In this document: in pieces, positions 35,222-44,802 of the stretch
Layout: every line of letters begins with the position of its first letter
How positions within the stretch are numbered: position 1 is the stretch's first letter
NCBI GenBank assembly: GCA_947177035.1
Contig: CAMWSS010000002.1
Span: 1-64,000 of the forward strand
Source of the DNA: an uncultured Porphyromonadaceae bacterium
GTDB taxonomy: Bacteria > Bacteroidota > Bacteroidia > Bacteroidales > Muribaculaceae
DNA: 64,000 nt
Direction of reading: 5' to 3'
Notes under the pieces: generated by a model
What the model was told of the DNA's origin: nothing
Database searches by the model: none
The model's input: only the letters and a program-made list of their open reading frames with translations
Made by a program: the position numbers and the translations under genes

Positions 35222-37653
35222 AATTTTTCTGTAATTTGCAGCAGACGGTGGCCAAGGCCAATGTTATAGCCCTGGATGACGAAGAGCACGCGGTTAAACG
35301 AGTCAACCACAGCGATGACCGGACGGTCTCCGGCGGCAAGTTTGAGATTTTCGGTGAGTTCAGCCGATATTTTTCCATCTATGTCGGTTCCGAACGTGAC
35401 ATTCGAAGGCAACCCTTTGAATCGGTCGGCGTCAAACCGGGCCATAGCCTCTGGAGTATCGAAAAGCAAGATAATCGAGCGGCCCCACTTTTCAAGTTCA
35501 GGCGCTTCGGCAATCAGATCATTCAGAGCATGGGCCGAAGGCTCATGATTGGGCGAAATCAGACCAACGACATAGTATCCGCGTCCGGCTGTGCTCAGCA
35601 GCGAACGCGCGCCTGAACCGTCGGCAGGCTCATAAAGATTCTCGGCATTGAACGAGCCGATAACCTGCACGGCAGAATTGTCCTGACGGATTTCGAGCGG
35701 CGCGGTCACAGTCTTTCCGGGTTCAACGGTGAAGAAAGAGTTGTGGGCAAGCACAGTGCCGTCAGCCAGACGCTGTCCGGTCACCAGCATATAGTCTCCG
35801 GCATCAAGATCAGTGCCTTTGGCGAAAATCTGGCTCCAGGTGCCGTTTTCAGGATATTCCAGCAGCGAGGGCACTCCTTCCGGAGTAATGCGCGAAATGG
35901 TGAAGTTGGTATAATACTTCGGATCATCAATGCGGCCCACTTTGCTGTATGTGAGTTTCAGGCGTCCCTTTCCGGTTGCAGGAGCCTCTGCCTGCGCGGG
36001 CTTGAAGTCAACGGTGTGCCAGCGGCCCTGGGCGTCGGCCCACTGGGTCTGCGAAGTAACGGGATCTATGCGCGACGGAATGCCGAGTGAACGCGCGCCG
36101 GCCACAAAGAAAATGTCGCGTGAACGCGCGCTTCCGCGACGCAGCTTCCACATAGTCGCCGGATGCAGGGTGAGCGACGGCGGATACCACTCCATCGAAC
36201 CGTCGATGTTGGCGCGCACCCATTCTCCCCATAGTTCCGGATTGGCGCGGAAGATATCGGCGGAGTCGCTTGCACACAGCGTCTCGGCAAAGAAACCGCG
36301 CCAGGGCGACAGTTCCTCCGAGGCCACTCGCGGACAGAGAATATAGTCACGATAAAGCTCTGTGTCGACCACAGGAGCGGTGAAGTGATCACGAAGCACC
36401 TCCATGGTCACGTCGCGGCGGTCCTTGTCGCTGAGCGACGCCACAAGCGCTTCGGCACGGCTGCGGTCAGCCTCAGGCACAGATGCGATAAATTCGTCGA
36501 GCACGGCATGATGGAAAGGCACGGCAGTGCGCAGCGAATCTTCATAAGCCTTGCGACGCTCATTTTCAGCAGCCTGCTCGGGAGTCACCTCGGGAGTCGA
36601 TCCTCCGGGCACCGGGGGCACTATATCCATATCGGCCAGCGTGGCGCAGTCACCGATAGTGAGTGTCACTTCATTGCCCGGACGCGACTTGGTGTAGGCA
36701 AAATTGCCTTCGCCGTCAGAGGCCCATACCACCATGTCGCCGAGGCCGGCAATGAGATAGGCGTGGCCGTCGGCATCGGCTGTCTTTCTGGCAATAGGAT
36801 AGAATTCTCCGTAATTATAGAGACGGAACGTCACTTCCGCGCCGTCGGCAGGGGTGCCGTCGGCATTAAGCACCGTGACGTGGAGAGTGTCTGTTTCGGC
36901 ATAATTGGAAGTCACATTGATGTCGACATACTTGTCGGTGCGCACCAGCACTTCTTCCGGACCGTCATAGTTGGCCCCGATCACTCGGGTGTTCATCAGC
37001 ACACCGCGTGCGGCAGCAGAGTTGAACCATCCGAGATTAAGCACCGGCTCAGGCTCGCATGCACCGAGGAACCACCATTGTCCGTCGGCCCACGCTTCAA
37101 CCCAGGCATGATTGTCGTCGGTGTGCGCCCAGCGCGGGGTGTAGACCTGACGGGCAGGAATGCCCACCGAGCGGAGAGCAGCAACAGCAAATGTCGACTC
37201 TTCACCACATCGACCAAGATGCGTATAGACCGTCATCAGCGGCGAATGCGTGCGGGAATCCGAAGGCTGATAGGTGGCCTTTTCATGACACCAGTGGTTC
37301 ACTTCAAGAATAGCATCCTTCATCGACAGTCCCTCGACACGCGGTTTCAGTTCCTTATAGAACACCATGCGGCAGGAATCAAGCCATTCATTGTTGACGC
37401 GCATCGGGAGCACGAAATGACGCCATTCGCGTTCGGGCACAATCTTGCCCCACGGCATTTCGGCGCGGGCCATGATAGCGGCGTCGACATTGGCTTCAAG
37501 AAATTCGATCGAGTTGTCGGCGGTGTCTGGCATCGGCAGATAGGTCTGAAGGAAATCCAGACACTCCTGACGATCCGGCGATGACGATCCGCTACCTGTG
37601 CAGGCGGCAGTCGCAAGCATCAACATCGCCGCGGGAATCATGCTTTTCTTCAT
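35218..37653 (-). CDS. Transglutaminase-like lipoprotein
   Basis: An 811-residue lipoprotein (signal peptide with lipobox ATAAC, Cys18). The transglutaminase-like core near 145-200 has GRCGEESTFAVAALRSVGIP with Cys149, and DDNHAWVEAWADGQWWFLGA with His182. Members of this superfamily in bacteria are mostly peptidases. A carboxypeptidase-regulatory-like beta domain (about 245-330) follows, then a long second half with another transglutaminase-like region lacking the clear Cys-His pair. The C-terminus has a thioredoxin-like feel (RSIILLFDTPEAMARFD), which is uncertain. The gene starts the two-gene operon with the GH20 enzyme, suggesting glycopeptide breakdown. Confidence 0.85.
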   Translation of the reverse strand: MKKSMIPAAMLMLATAACTGSGSSSPDRQECLDFLQTYLPMPDTADNSIEFLEANVDAAIMARAEMPWGKIVPEREWRHFVLPMRVNNEWLDSCRMVFYKELKPRVEGLSMKDAILEVNHWCHEKATYQPSDSRTHSPLMTVYTHLGRCGEESTFAVAALRSVGIPARQVYTPRWAHTDDNHAWVEAWADGQWWFLGACEPEPVLNLGWFNSAAARGVLMNTRVIGANYDGPEEVLVRTDKYVDINVTSNYAETDTLHVTVLNADGTPADGAEVTFRLYNYGEFYPIARKTADADGHAYLIAGLGDMVVWASDGEGNFAYTKSRPGNEVTLTIGDCATLADMDIVPPVPGGSTPEVTPEQAAENERRKAYEDSLRTAVPFHHAVLDEFIASVPEADRSRAEALVASLSDKDRRDVTMEVLRDHFTAPVVDTELYRDYILCPRVASEELSPWRGFFAETLCASDSADIFRANPELWGEWVRANIDGSMEWYPPSLTLHPATMWKLRRGSARSRDIFFVAGARSLGIPSRIDPVTSQTQWADAQGRWHTVDFKPAQAEAPATGKGRLKLTYSKVGRIDDPKYYTNFTISRITPEGVPSLLEYPENGTWSQIFAKGTDLDAGDYMLVTGQRLADGTVLAHNSFFTVEPGKTVTAPLEIRQDNSAVQVIGSFNAENLYEPADGSGARSLLSTAGRGYYVVGLISPNHEPSAHALNDLIAEAPELEKWGRSIILLFDTPEAMARFDADRFKGLPSNVTFGTDIDGKISAELTENLKLAAGDRPVIAVVDSFNRVLFVIQGYNIGLGHRLLQITEKL

Positions 37654-37708
37654 GGTTCAGAAACAGAATGTGATAAGATTATTGAATGTAAAGTTATTTT
37701 ATGCCGTA

Positions 37709-37739
37709 CAAAGATACAACAATTTCATAACATTCACAA
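37709..37739 (-). promoter_or_regulatory. Promoter of the transglutaminase/GH20 operon
   Basis: On the minus strand, TTG (37737-37739), a 20-base spacer and TATCTTTG (37709-37716), 56 bases before the start codon at 37653. Confidence 0.8.
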
Positions 37740-37762
37740 CACAGACCACCCACCAGAAACAC

Positions 37763-37789
37763 AAAACCCGACATCGGAACGATATCGGG
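37763..37789 (-). terminator. tRNA-Arg terminator
   Basis: A 10-bp stem with one wobble (37767-37776 with 37780-37789), a 3-base loop, and TTTT on the minus strand, seven bases after the tRNA 3' end. Confidence 0.75.
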
Positions 37790-37796
37790 CTTCGTG

Positions 37797-37870
37797 TGAC
37801 TCCTACAGGATTCAAACCTGTAACCTTCTGATCCGTAGTCAGATGCTCTATTCAGTTGAGCTAAGGAGCC
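37797..37870 (-). tRNA. tRNA-Arg (ACG)
   Basis: A complete 74-base cloverleaf on the minus strand. The acceptor GGCTCCT pairs with AGGAGTC, the D-arm is GCTCAACTGAATAGAGC, and the anticodon loop CTACGGA lies in the TCTGA/TCAGA stem. The T-arm is ACAGG/CCTGT around TTTGAAT. Anticodon ACG, where A34 is normally changed to inosine, reads CGN arginine codons. CCA is not encoded. Confidence 0.96.
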
Positions 37871-37916
37871 GTCTTGCTTTATTTCTTAAGGAACCGTTGT
37901 TCCTCGTTTGCGAGTG

Positions 37917-37948
37917 CAAAGTTAGGACGTTTTTTCCGGTTGTGCAAA
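37917..37948 (-). promoter_or_regulatory. tRNA-Arg promoter
   Basis: TTTG (37945-37948), 20 bases, TAACTTTG (37917-37924) on the minus strand. A small hairpin (37889-37904) lies between promoter and tRNA. Confidence 0.8.
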
Positions 37949-38021
37949 TTTTTCAGCTATTTTTTTTACATTATTTTTCAACAAAATTCATTTGTCGCTG
38001 ATATCCAACATTTTAACATCA

Positions 38022-39023
38022 TCATTTTAATGCGCGATAAGCATCGATTGTTTTGCGCAAACCATCCTCAAGAGATGTCCGGGCAACGAATCCGAAGTCT
38101 TCGGTGGCCGCTTCAGTCGAGCATGTCCAGTTGCGCTGGCGCATGATATTATACTTGTCGCGGTTCAAAGTCGACGGTTTTCCACGCAAAGCCGCAATTT
38201 TTTCAGCAACGGCAGACGCGACATACACCATCCACAGCGGCAGACGCAGAGGCACGACCAGCTTCCTGCCAAGCAACCGGGCCACAATCGCACGGAATTC
38301 AGCCTGCGTGTAAGCTCTCGGCTCGGAGATATTATAGCGTCTCTTGACCGGAGCCTTGTCAAGCGCGGCAAACATGGCCTCCACCAGATCCTCCACATAG
38401 ATGAACGTGAGCATCTGCTTCCTGAAACCAACTCCGAAGTCAAAATGAGAGTCAATCGACTTTATCATCATCAGATAATCCTGCTCATGCGGCCCATAAA
38501 CCCCGGTCGGACGAAGTATTATCCACGGCATACCCGAAGAGATCTCCAGCCATTGCTCGGCCTTGATCTTCGACAGGCCATAGCGGGTGTCGGGACACGG
38601 CAACGACTGCTCGGTGATCGGCGCATAGCCTTTTTCATCGCCAGGACCGACTGCCGACAGCGAACTCATATAGATAAACTTCTCGGGCGTGCGTCCTGAT
38701 TCACGCAGCAAAGTGGCAAACGAACGCAGATATTCAAAATTGATGCGGTTGAAATCTCGGAAATTCGCACACTTTGTCGCACCGAGATTATATATCACAT
38801 AATCCCACCTGTGATGTTCTGCAATGGCATCGGCCATCTGGGCCGGATCATCGTAATCAAGCACCAGAAACTTCAGCGAGGGATCCGTCAGACGCGAACG
38901 CGACGTGGAGGCTCTCACAGCAACAGTCGTGTCAAAACCGCGCCGGAGGGCTTCGGCGGCGATGAAGCCACCGATAAACCCTCCGGCACCGACAATGAGT
39001 AATCGTGGTCTGGATTCCATCAT
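38022..39023 (-). CDS. NAD-dependent epimerase/dehydratase (extended SDR)
   Basis: A 333-residue extended SDR protein. The Rossmann loop LLIVGAGGFIGGFIAAEALRR binds NAD(P), and SLSAVGPGDE with RYGLSKIKAEQWLE supplies the catalytic Tyr-x3-Lys. Members change nucleotide-sugars or similar compounds; the substrate is not evident. It is coupled by ATGA to the C10 protease gene and is the last gene of that operon. Confidence 0.9.
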   Translation of the reverse strand: MMESRPRLLIVGAGGFIGGFIAAEALRRGFDTTVAVRASTSRSRLTDPSLKFLVLDYDDPAQMADAIAEHHRWDYVIYNLGATKCANFRDFNRINFEYLRSFATLLRESGRTPEKFIYMSSLSAVGPGDEKGYAPITEQSLPCPDTRYGLSKIKAEQWLEISSGMPWIILRPTGVYGPHEQDYLMMIKSIDSHFDFGVGFRKQMLTFIYVEDLVEAMFAALDKAPVKRRYNISEPRAYTQAEFRAIVARLLGRKLVVPLRLPLWMVYVASAVAEKIAALRGKPSTLNRDKYNIMRQRNWTCSTEAATEDFGFVARTSLEDGLRKTIDAYRALK

Positions 39024-41416
39024 AATCTCACCTTGGTAGACAGAGCGCCATGGCGCATGAGATATATAGAGCCGGGGCGCGGATTGTCAACGCGACGGCC
39101 TTGAAGGTCAAAATATTCAGCAGGAGCGATAGTTTCAGTGGCATCCACCGTCTCAATCGACGACATGACCGGATCGGCCATGCGGAAGCTGACAGCGTCA
39201 GTCAGACTCCGCTTCTGTCCGTTGACAGTCACAAACGCCTGTGCGGTATACGTTTCACCAACCTTTGCGTCAGTGTATTCTCCTTCGATCCTGACGGACT
39301 TTGTTTCGCCGGCTCCGATGTTGACAGTACGCGACACAAAATGACGCGACTGCGACGAGTCATTGCCGTTGCGCACAACCACAGTGATCTCTCCGGAATA
39401 ATAGCCAGAAAGCACACTCGCGTCAACAACGAAACAAAGTTCGTTTGCGGCAGCTGAGGTCACTTCCATGGTCGACGGCGCAAAGCTGGCCAGTCCGGGA
39501 TTTTTCTGCAGAGTGATGTCATAAAGGTCGGAGATTACCTTTCCGCGATAATCGGTGAGACAGAATCGATAGTTACCGACAGAAAGGGTTGACGGCACAC
39601 TGACATTCAACGAAAATTCCGATTCAGAAGCCGGAGCCACCTCAACGGACACAGCCAGAGTCTCGCCGATCTTCGCCTCAGATCCGACAGCGCTGACAAA
39701 GCAACCGCGCAAACCGCCGACATACAATTGGTCTGTGGCATTGCCAAGCAAACCGTTGACCATGAATGTTGTGCCGGAATAAATCGCCGACGGCACATCA
39801 GCCTCGACAACAGACACGGCGGCATACTGCGGTCTGGAGAATTGGATTGTCGAGCCAGACACTTCGGCTATCAGCTGGCCATAACCGCCGGCATCACAGC
39901 GCACCTCATAATATCGGCCGCTGGCCGACTTAACCATCGGCTCGACAATGTAGCGTCCGTCGGCCAGGCCGGTCGGCACCTTGCAGACAAAATCTTCCGG
40001 TCCGAGGAACAACACCAGCGACGGCAGCAGCTGCACTCCGTCGGCATAAGTCTGGGTGCCGTCGGCCGCAGTGTATCTGACAGCCAGACGCGCATTCGAC
40101 GTCGATGCAGACGGGCTGAGGTTATAATATCCGCCCGAGAACGTGACACGGGCCGAAGATGTGGCCACGACCGATGTCGGTGTCACACCAAATTTCGATT
40201 CATGAACAATCGCGAACACGAGCGGAGCTACTATTTTGTTCGACGATTTAGGCGCCATATTGACAATTGTGCCCTGACGGAAGTTATATCCGGAGGATGA
40301 ACCGCCGATGCCCTGACTGTAAGGATCAAGCGCCGACAAGAGGAAGTAACCGTCGGAAGTTCCGCCCCAGCCCCAGTTGAGATGAAAAAATCCGTCGCCG
40401 GTATATCCGTCGACCACAAACGCGTGTGCGCCGACCCGAGAAAGATTATCGGTGCTGGAATTGGAGTTCTGTCCGTCATAATATACGGCATGTCCGCCCT
40501 TCAGAGTAGAATATATCATATCCTCCCACGTCACAAGATCATACCATTCGCGCATTTCATATGTCATGTCGCGGTTATAATCAAAATTGCGGATCAGGCC
40601 TTGCGCCGTATAAGCGGCATTAGCACCCGACGCCGAAGTGCCATAAGCCATCTCAGACGCCACACCGACCGCATACATGAGATTCGCCACTGCTCGACGC
40701 TGCGAAGCTGTCACCGAGCCGGAATATGAATCCAGCATTTCAGCCCAATCAAGCTCAACTTCATCAAAATTCAGGGTCAGTTCACGCTGGTTTGCCGGTT
40801 TTTTGTTATCCATATTCATATAATAAGAATATGTGACCTCACCGCCGTTGCACTTTGCCGGATGCTCATAAGTTTTGAGCACCTGGGCCATTGCCGTGGC
40901 CACACAGCCGGTGTAGCACCTGCTGGCCCCTTCCGTCGGACACATGTCATTATAAGGCGAGTCCTGATTCCACTTTGTCGTGCAGATCGGAGCGATCGGC
41001 TCACGATCCGGACGGGCAAGGCGCATGCCGCCATTGTTGGAGGAAGCAGTTTCCGCACGGCGCGCAGCCGCGATTTCATCTGCATAAAAATCAAGCCACG
41101 CCTTCATGTTGTCAGGCATTTCCGCAGCGGAAAAACTGCCGCTGTCGGCATATCCGAGAACCGGCACGGCCAGATCATCGGCGGAGAGTATGGCAAATCC
41201 ATTGCCGGCATACGGTGTGCCGAACACGTATAAAGCCGGCATATGGTCGGCCGCATTGACCGTCATGGCCGGAACCGCAACCTCTGACCCTCCGGCCAGA
41301 GAAACCACACGCATCTGCCCTCCGGCACGCTGCAGTGCCTGGGCTGGCGTCAACACTTCGGCCGAAGCAACCAATGCCGCAGCCGCAAAGAGAAAAGACG
41401 TCGCTGTTTTTTTCAT
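39020..41416 (-). CDS. C10-family cysteine protease (streptopain-like), secreted
   Basis: A 798-residue secreted peptidase. The signal peptide is 1-19, followed by a propeptide region with Spi-like character (about 20-130). The mature C10 core has GCVATAMAQVLKTYEHP with Cys171 and VGAHAFVVDGY with His331, then GFFHLNWGWGGTSDGYF. These match streptopain and Bacteroides fragipain-like enzymes. About 400 further residues are beta-rich adhesive or immunoglobulin-like repeats. The tail EYFDLQGRRVDNPRPGSIYL is of the shared secreted-protein type. It may degrade host or bacterial proteins outside the cell. The Na/Pi gene lies 20 bases upstream. Confidence 0.92.
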   Translation of the reverse strand: MKKTATSFLFAAAALVASAEVLTPAQALQRAGGQMRVVSLAGGSEVAVPAMTVNAADHMPALYVFGTPYAGNGFAILSADDLAVPVLGYADSGSFSAAEMPDNMKAWLDFYADEIAAARRAETASSNNGGMRLARPDREPIAPICTTKWNQDSPYNDMCPTEGASRCYTGCVATAMAQVLKTYEHPAKCNGGEVTYSYYMNMDNKKPANQRELTLNFDEVELDWAEMLDSYSGSVTASQRRAVANLMYAVGVASEMAYGTSASGANAAYTAQGLIRNFDYNRDMTYEMREWYDLVTWEDMIYSTLKGGHAVYYDGQNSNSSTDNLSRVGAHAFVVDGYTGDGFFHLNWGWGGTSDGYFLLSALDPYSQGIGGSSSGYNFRQGTIVNMAPKSSNKIVAPLVFAIVHESKFGVTPTSVVATSSARVTFSGGYYNLSPSASTSNARLAVRYTAADGTQTYADGVQLLPSLVLFLGPEDFVCKVPTGLADGRYIVEPMVKSASGRYYEVRCDAGGYGQLIAEVSGSTIQFSRPQYAAVSVVEADVPSAIYSGTTFMVNGLLGNATDQLYVGGLRGCFVSAVGSEAKIGETLAVSVEVAPASESEFSLNVSVPSTLSVGNYRFCLTDYRGKVISDLYDITLQKNPGLASFAPSTMEVTSAAANELCFVVDASVLSGYYSGEITVVVRNGNDSSQSRHFVSRTVNIGAGETKSVRIEGEYTDAKVGETYTAQAFVTVNGQKRSLTDAVSFRMADPVMSSIETVDATETIAPAEYFDLQGRRVDNPRPGSIYLMRHGALSTKVRL

Positions 41417-41436
41417 CTTGCTATTCTTCAGTCTGT

Positions 41437-43257
41437 TTAGATCGGTCTCCGCGTCATGGAGTCACGCAGAGTATCCACCACATTTATAATATAGTCCCCG
41501 ACTTTTTCAAGATCAGACACCGCATCCATATAGAATATGCCGGCCTGATAGTCATAAAGTCCTTCATTGATATTCTGCATGTTTTCAGAACGCAACTGAT
41601 TCCGCATGTTGTTGATTTCACGCTCTTTGTTATAGGCAGCCATCAGTTGGTCCTCTTTAACGTTCTCAATATTGTCAAGCATGTCGAGCATTCCGTTCAT
41701 GGCTTCGGCTACCAGCACAAACATACCGTCGATATTTTCGACTATGGTGTCGGTGAATTCCACATTGACCTGCTGCTTGCGCGACAGCACACGTCCGAAA
41801 TTATTGCAACCGTCGCCAACGGATTCGATCTCAGAATTAATGTTGAAAAGCGACGCCACACGGTGTTTACTGTCGTTCGACAGTCGACCCTGACTTGTGC
41901 GGTTAAGGAAGTCGGCAATTTCCTTTTCCATGCGGTCGGAAATATCTTCATATTTCTCCAACCGCGAATACAGCTGGTTGAATTCCTTGGAATTAGGCTT
42001 GGTGTGAAGCAGATCGTGAGCCATTCCTATCATCCGGTCGACACGGCGGGCAAACACCGCAACTTCCTTCTCGACCTGAGCAATGTTAAGCTCCGAAGCG
42101 CTGACAAGCACACCTCCGATATATTTAAGCGAGAATTCTTCCTCTTCGTTCTTCTTGGCCGGAATGATCTTCTCCACGACTTTCACATAGAGACCTGTCA
42201 TCCATATCATTATCGACAGGTTGATTATATTGTAGACCGTATGGAACAGCGACATGCCGAACGACACGCTCACCTGCATGGCCCCGATCTGTGCGACAAC
42301 CGGGTGATTTGCCGGCAGAGTGTTATCAAACAGATGATTATAAAGTTCCGGCTGAGTCGTTTCGATCTCGCTCACAAAGCGATACAGCTGCTCAGGATTG
42401 CCTTGGCCGATGGCTTCGGTCAGCCACACATTCAGCTCGACAAACGGCACGAACAGCGGCAGAAGCCACACAATGCCGAGCACATTGAACAGCAGATGCC
42501 CCATTGCCGTGCGCTTGGCGGCGACATTACCGCTCATTGAAGCAAGCAGCGGAGTGATAGTGGTGCCGATGTTGGCGCCGAGCACTATCGCACAAGCCAG
42601 ATCAAACGAGATCCATCCTTTGCTGCACATGATCAGGGTTATGGCGAAAGTTGCGGCCGACGACTGGATAATCATCGTGAGCACCATGCCGACAATGCAG
42701 AAGGTCAGCACAGAGCCAAAACCCATGCCAGTGTAATGCTGCAGGAATGCAAACATTTCGGGATTGCTTTGCAAGTCAGGCACATACTTGCTGATCATGT
42801 CAAGGCCCATGAACAGGAAAGCAAAGCCTATGAGGAATTCGCCGATAGACTTCTTGCGCGAACTCGACGCAAACAGAAGCGGCACTGCCAGACCGATAAG
42901 CGGCAGCATGAAGGCCGACATATTGACTTTGAATCCGAACAGGGCGATCACCCATGCCGTAAACGTGGTTCCGACGTTGGCGCCCATTATCACAGCCATG
43001 GACTGCGCCAGAGTCATCAATCCGGCATTGACGAAACTCACCACCATGACCGTCGATGCCGACGAAGACTGGATAAGGGCCGTGATAATAAAGCCGGTTA
43101 TAGTACCTGTGAGCCGATTGCGGGTCATGGCTCCGAGAATGTTACGCAGGCGGTCGCCGGCTGCTTTCTGCAGTCCCTCGCTCATCACCTTCATTCCATA
43201 AAGGAAAAGGCCGACAGCTCCAAGCAGGCAAAGCAGATCAAGAATGCTATAGCTCAT
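41437..43257 (-). CDS. Na/Pi cotransporter with PhoU-like domain
   Basis: A 606-residue NptA-type sodium:phosphate symporter. Two repeated membrane halves carry the QSSSAST and QSSAATF motifs (in LIQSSSASTVMVVSFVNAG and MIIQSSAATFAITLIM), typical of the family. From about residue 390 a cytoplasmic PhoU-like helical domain follows (RVDRMIGMAHDLLHTKPNSK). It takes up phosphate or, in some bacteria, balances it. It is the first gene of an operon with the C10 protease and the SDR enzyme; the pairing with the protease has no clear reason. Confidence 0.93.
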   Translation of the reverse strand: MSYSILDLLCLLGAVGLFLYGMKVMSEGLQKAAGDRLRNILGAMTRNRLTGTITGFIITALIQSSSASTVMVVSFVNAGLMTLAQSMAVIMGANVGTTFTAWVIALFGFKVNMSAFMLPLIGLAVPLLFASSSRKKSIGEFLIGFAFLFMGLDMISKYVPDLQSNPEMFAFLQHYTGMGFGSVLTFCIVGMVLTMIIQSSAATFAITLIMCSKGWISFDLACAIVLGANIGTTITPLLASMSGNVAAKRTAMGHLLFNVLGIVWLLPLFVPFVELNVWLTEAIGQGNPEQLYRFVSEIETTQPELYNHLFDNTLPANHPVVAQIGAMQVSVSFGMSLFHTVYNIINLSIMIWMTGLYVKVVEKIIPAKKNEEEEFSLKYIGGVLVSASELNIAQVEKEVAVFARRVDRMIGMAHDLLHTKPNSKEFNQLYSRLEKYEDISDRMEKEIADFLNRTSQGRLSNDSKHRVASLFNINSEIESVGDGCNNFGRVLSRKQQVNVEFTDTIVENIDGMFVLVAEAMNGMLDMLDNIENVKEDQLMAAYNKEREINNMRNQLRSENMQNINEGLYDYQAGIFYMDAVSDLEKVGDYIINVVDTLRDSMTRRPI

Positions 43258-43285
43258 TTTGTTTGTGAGTGAATATCTGTGTGCG

Positions 43286-43316
43286 CAAAGTTACAAAAAA
43301 ACTTAAATAATCACAA
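43286..43316 (-). promoter_or_regulatory. Promoter of the Na/Pi-protease-epimerase operon
   Basis: TTG (43314-43316), 20 bases, TAACTTTG (43286-43293) on the minus strand, in the short gap after the flippase gene. Confidence 0.78.
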
Positions 43317-43320
43317 GAAA

Positions 43321-44793
43321 TCAGTCATGATTCCGCCGATTTTTATTACGCCCCGGAAGCAGATCTTTCTGCACCGAAGAACGCAGATTAATAAGCAGAT
43401 AAACCGACAATCCGGCGGCCGCGGCGGAAACAAGCGCAAACAGCGGCTCTCCGGAGAAAAAGACCGACACCCGCCACGCGACGACAAGCGCCACCGAAGC
43501 AGGCAGCAGGCTGCCGAGTGTCTGAACCAGAAAACGCCACACAGTCGACCCGACAGAGCGGGCGGCCACATAGAGCGAGAAGCCCCACATGAGCACCGCG
43601 GCGGCAAGCTGGCCATACAGCATCAGTTCAAGGCCATAGACGGGCCTGTCTGGCCGGGACCAGCCGAGCACCGGAAAGCAGGCCACCAGAGCCGCCAGCG
43701 CCACACCGTCGCGCACAAGCTCGGTGATCACAAGCATGCGCGAGTTGCCCATGGCAAGAATATAATTGGAAAACAGGCTTGTGAACGTGGTGAATATGCC
43801 GCGCAGCAAAAGCAGCTGAAACAGAATGATCGACGCATCCCATTTAGATCCGAACAACAGGTGAAACAGCGGTTCGGCCACAATGATCACTCCGCCCATG
43901 GCGATGAACACCACATACGACGAAAAACGGTTCATCTTTGCAACGACGCGCATCAGTCTGGAATGATCGTCGCGCACCTCGGCAAGAGCCGGCAAGAAAG
44001 AAGTGGTGAGAGTCGACATCACCGACGTATAGATCATCTTGCTCCACTTGTCGGCCTGAGAATAAAGCCCGAGCGAGACCATCCCCACCCTATTGCCGAT
44101 GAAGATGCCATAGACGTTAAGAAAAACGTTGTTGAGAAACGACTGCGCCATCACTCCGGAGCCGACTTTGAAATAAGAGCGGAGCACAGACCATGAGAAA
44201 CATGCCGACGGACGCCAGCGGGTCCAGATCCACAAGACAAGCGACCGCCCGGCGGTGTTGACAAGCGTCTGCACCACAATGGCCCACGCATTGGCCACGG
44301 TGAGCGCCATGACTATGCCGGCAACAGATCCGGCTGACAAGGCCAGCACGTTGCTCACGGCCACCGGACGAACGTTCATCCGCTTGACCAGGCGGTTCTG
44401 CTGCACGATGCCGAGAGCATTGAGCGGCAACGACAGGAACATGACGCGACACAGCGGCACCAGCTCATCGGAGTGGAACCACCAGGCAATGAGCGGCGCG
44501 GCAAACCACAACAGCACGTACAGCCCCGTCGACACCCCCATATTGAACCAGAAGACCGTGGAATAGTCGCGCTCGTCAGGGCTCTTGCGCTGAAGCAACG
44601 CTGACGCGAAGCCGCTGTCGACAAACATCAGGGCAAAAGCCTGCACGACCAGCGCGGCGCCGACCAGACCGAAATCTTCGGTCGACAGCTGCCGGGCCAG
44701 CACGATGCCGGTCAGAGCATAGAGCAGCTGCGTCACCACCTTGTCAACAAGGTTCCATTTGATCGTGCCGGCAGTCTGTTCCTTAAGCCCCAT
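43321..44793 (-). CDS. WzxC-like polysaccharide flippase
   Basis: A 490-residue membrane protein with about 12 helices of the oligosaccharide flippase group. MGLKEQTAGTIKWNLVDKVV and VLARQLSTEDFGLVGAALVV are typical of the WzxC subgroup. It is GC-rich and unlike the capsule-operon flippase in sequence. No glycosyltransferases surround it; it ends a run of housekeeping genes, nine bases after the DUF2807 gene. It may serve a polysaccharide encoded elsewhere. Confidence 0.9.
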   Translation of the reverse strand: MGLKEQTAGTIKWNLVDKVVTQLLYALTGIVLARQLSTEDFGLVGAALVVQAFALMFVDSGFASALLQRKSPDERDYSTVFWFNMGVSTGLYVLLWFAAPLIAWWFHSDELVPLCRVMFLSLPLNALGIVQQNRLVKRMNVRPVAVSNVLALSAGSVAGIVMALTVANAWAIVVQTLVNTAGRSLVLWIWTRWRPSACFSWSVLRSYFKVGSGVMAQSFLNNVFLNVYGIFIGNRVGMVSLGLYSQADKWSKMIYTSVMSTLTTSFLPALAEVRDDHSRLMRVVAKMNRFSSYVVFIAMGGVIIVAEPLFHLLFGSKWDASIILFQLLLLRGIFTTFTSLFSNYILAMGNSRMLVITELVRDGVALAALVACFPVLGWSRPDRPVYGLELMLYGQLAAAVLMWGFSLYVAARSVGSTVWRFLVQTLGSLLPASVALVVAWRVSVFFSGEPLFALVSAAAAGLSVYLLINLRSSVQKDLLPGRNKNRRNHD

Positions 44794-44802
44794 ATGAAAC
44801 TG

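Noticed and set aside
36385..37584. A 399-codon open frame antisense to the transglutaminase-like gene
   Set aside because: His/Arg-rich sequence with no domain, opposite a gene with clear Cys-His motifs; a codon-bias shadow.
41335..42540. A 401-codon open frame antisense to the protease and Na/Pi genes
   Set aside because: It crosses the boundary between two certain genes on the other strand and shows no family motif.
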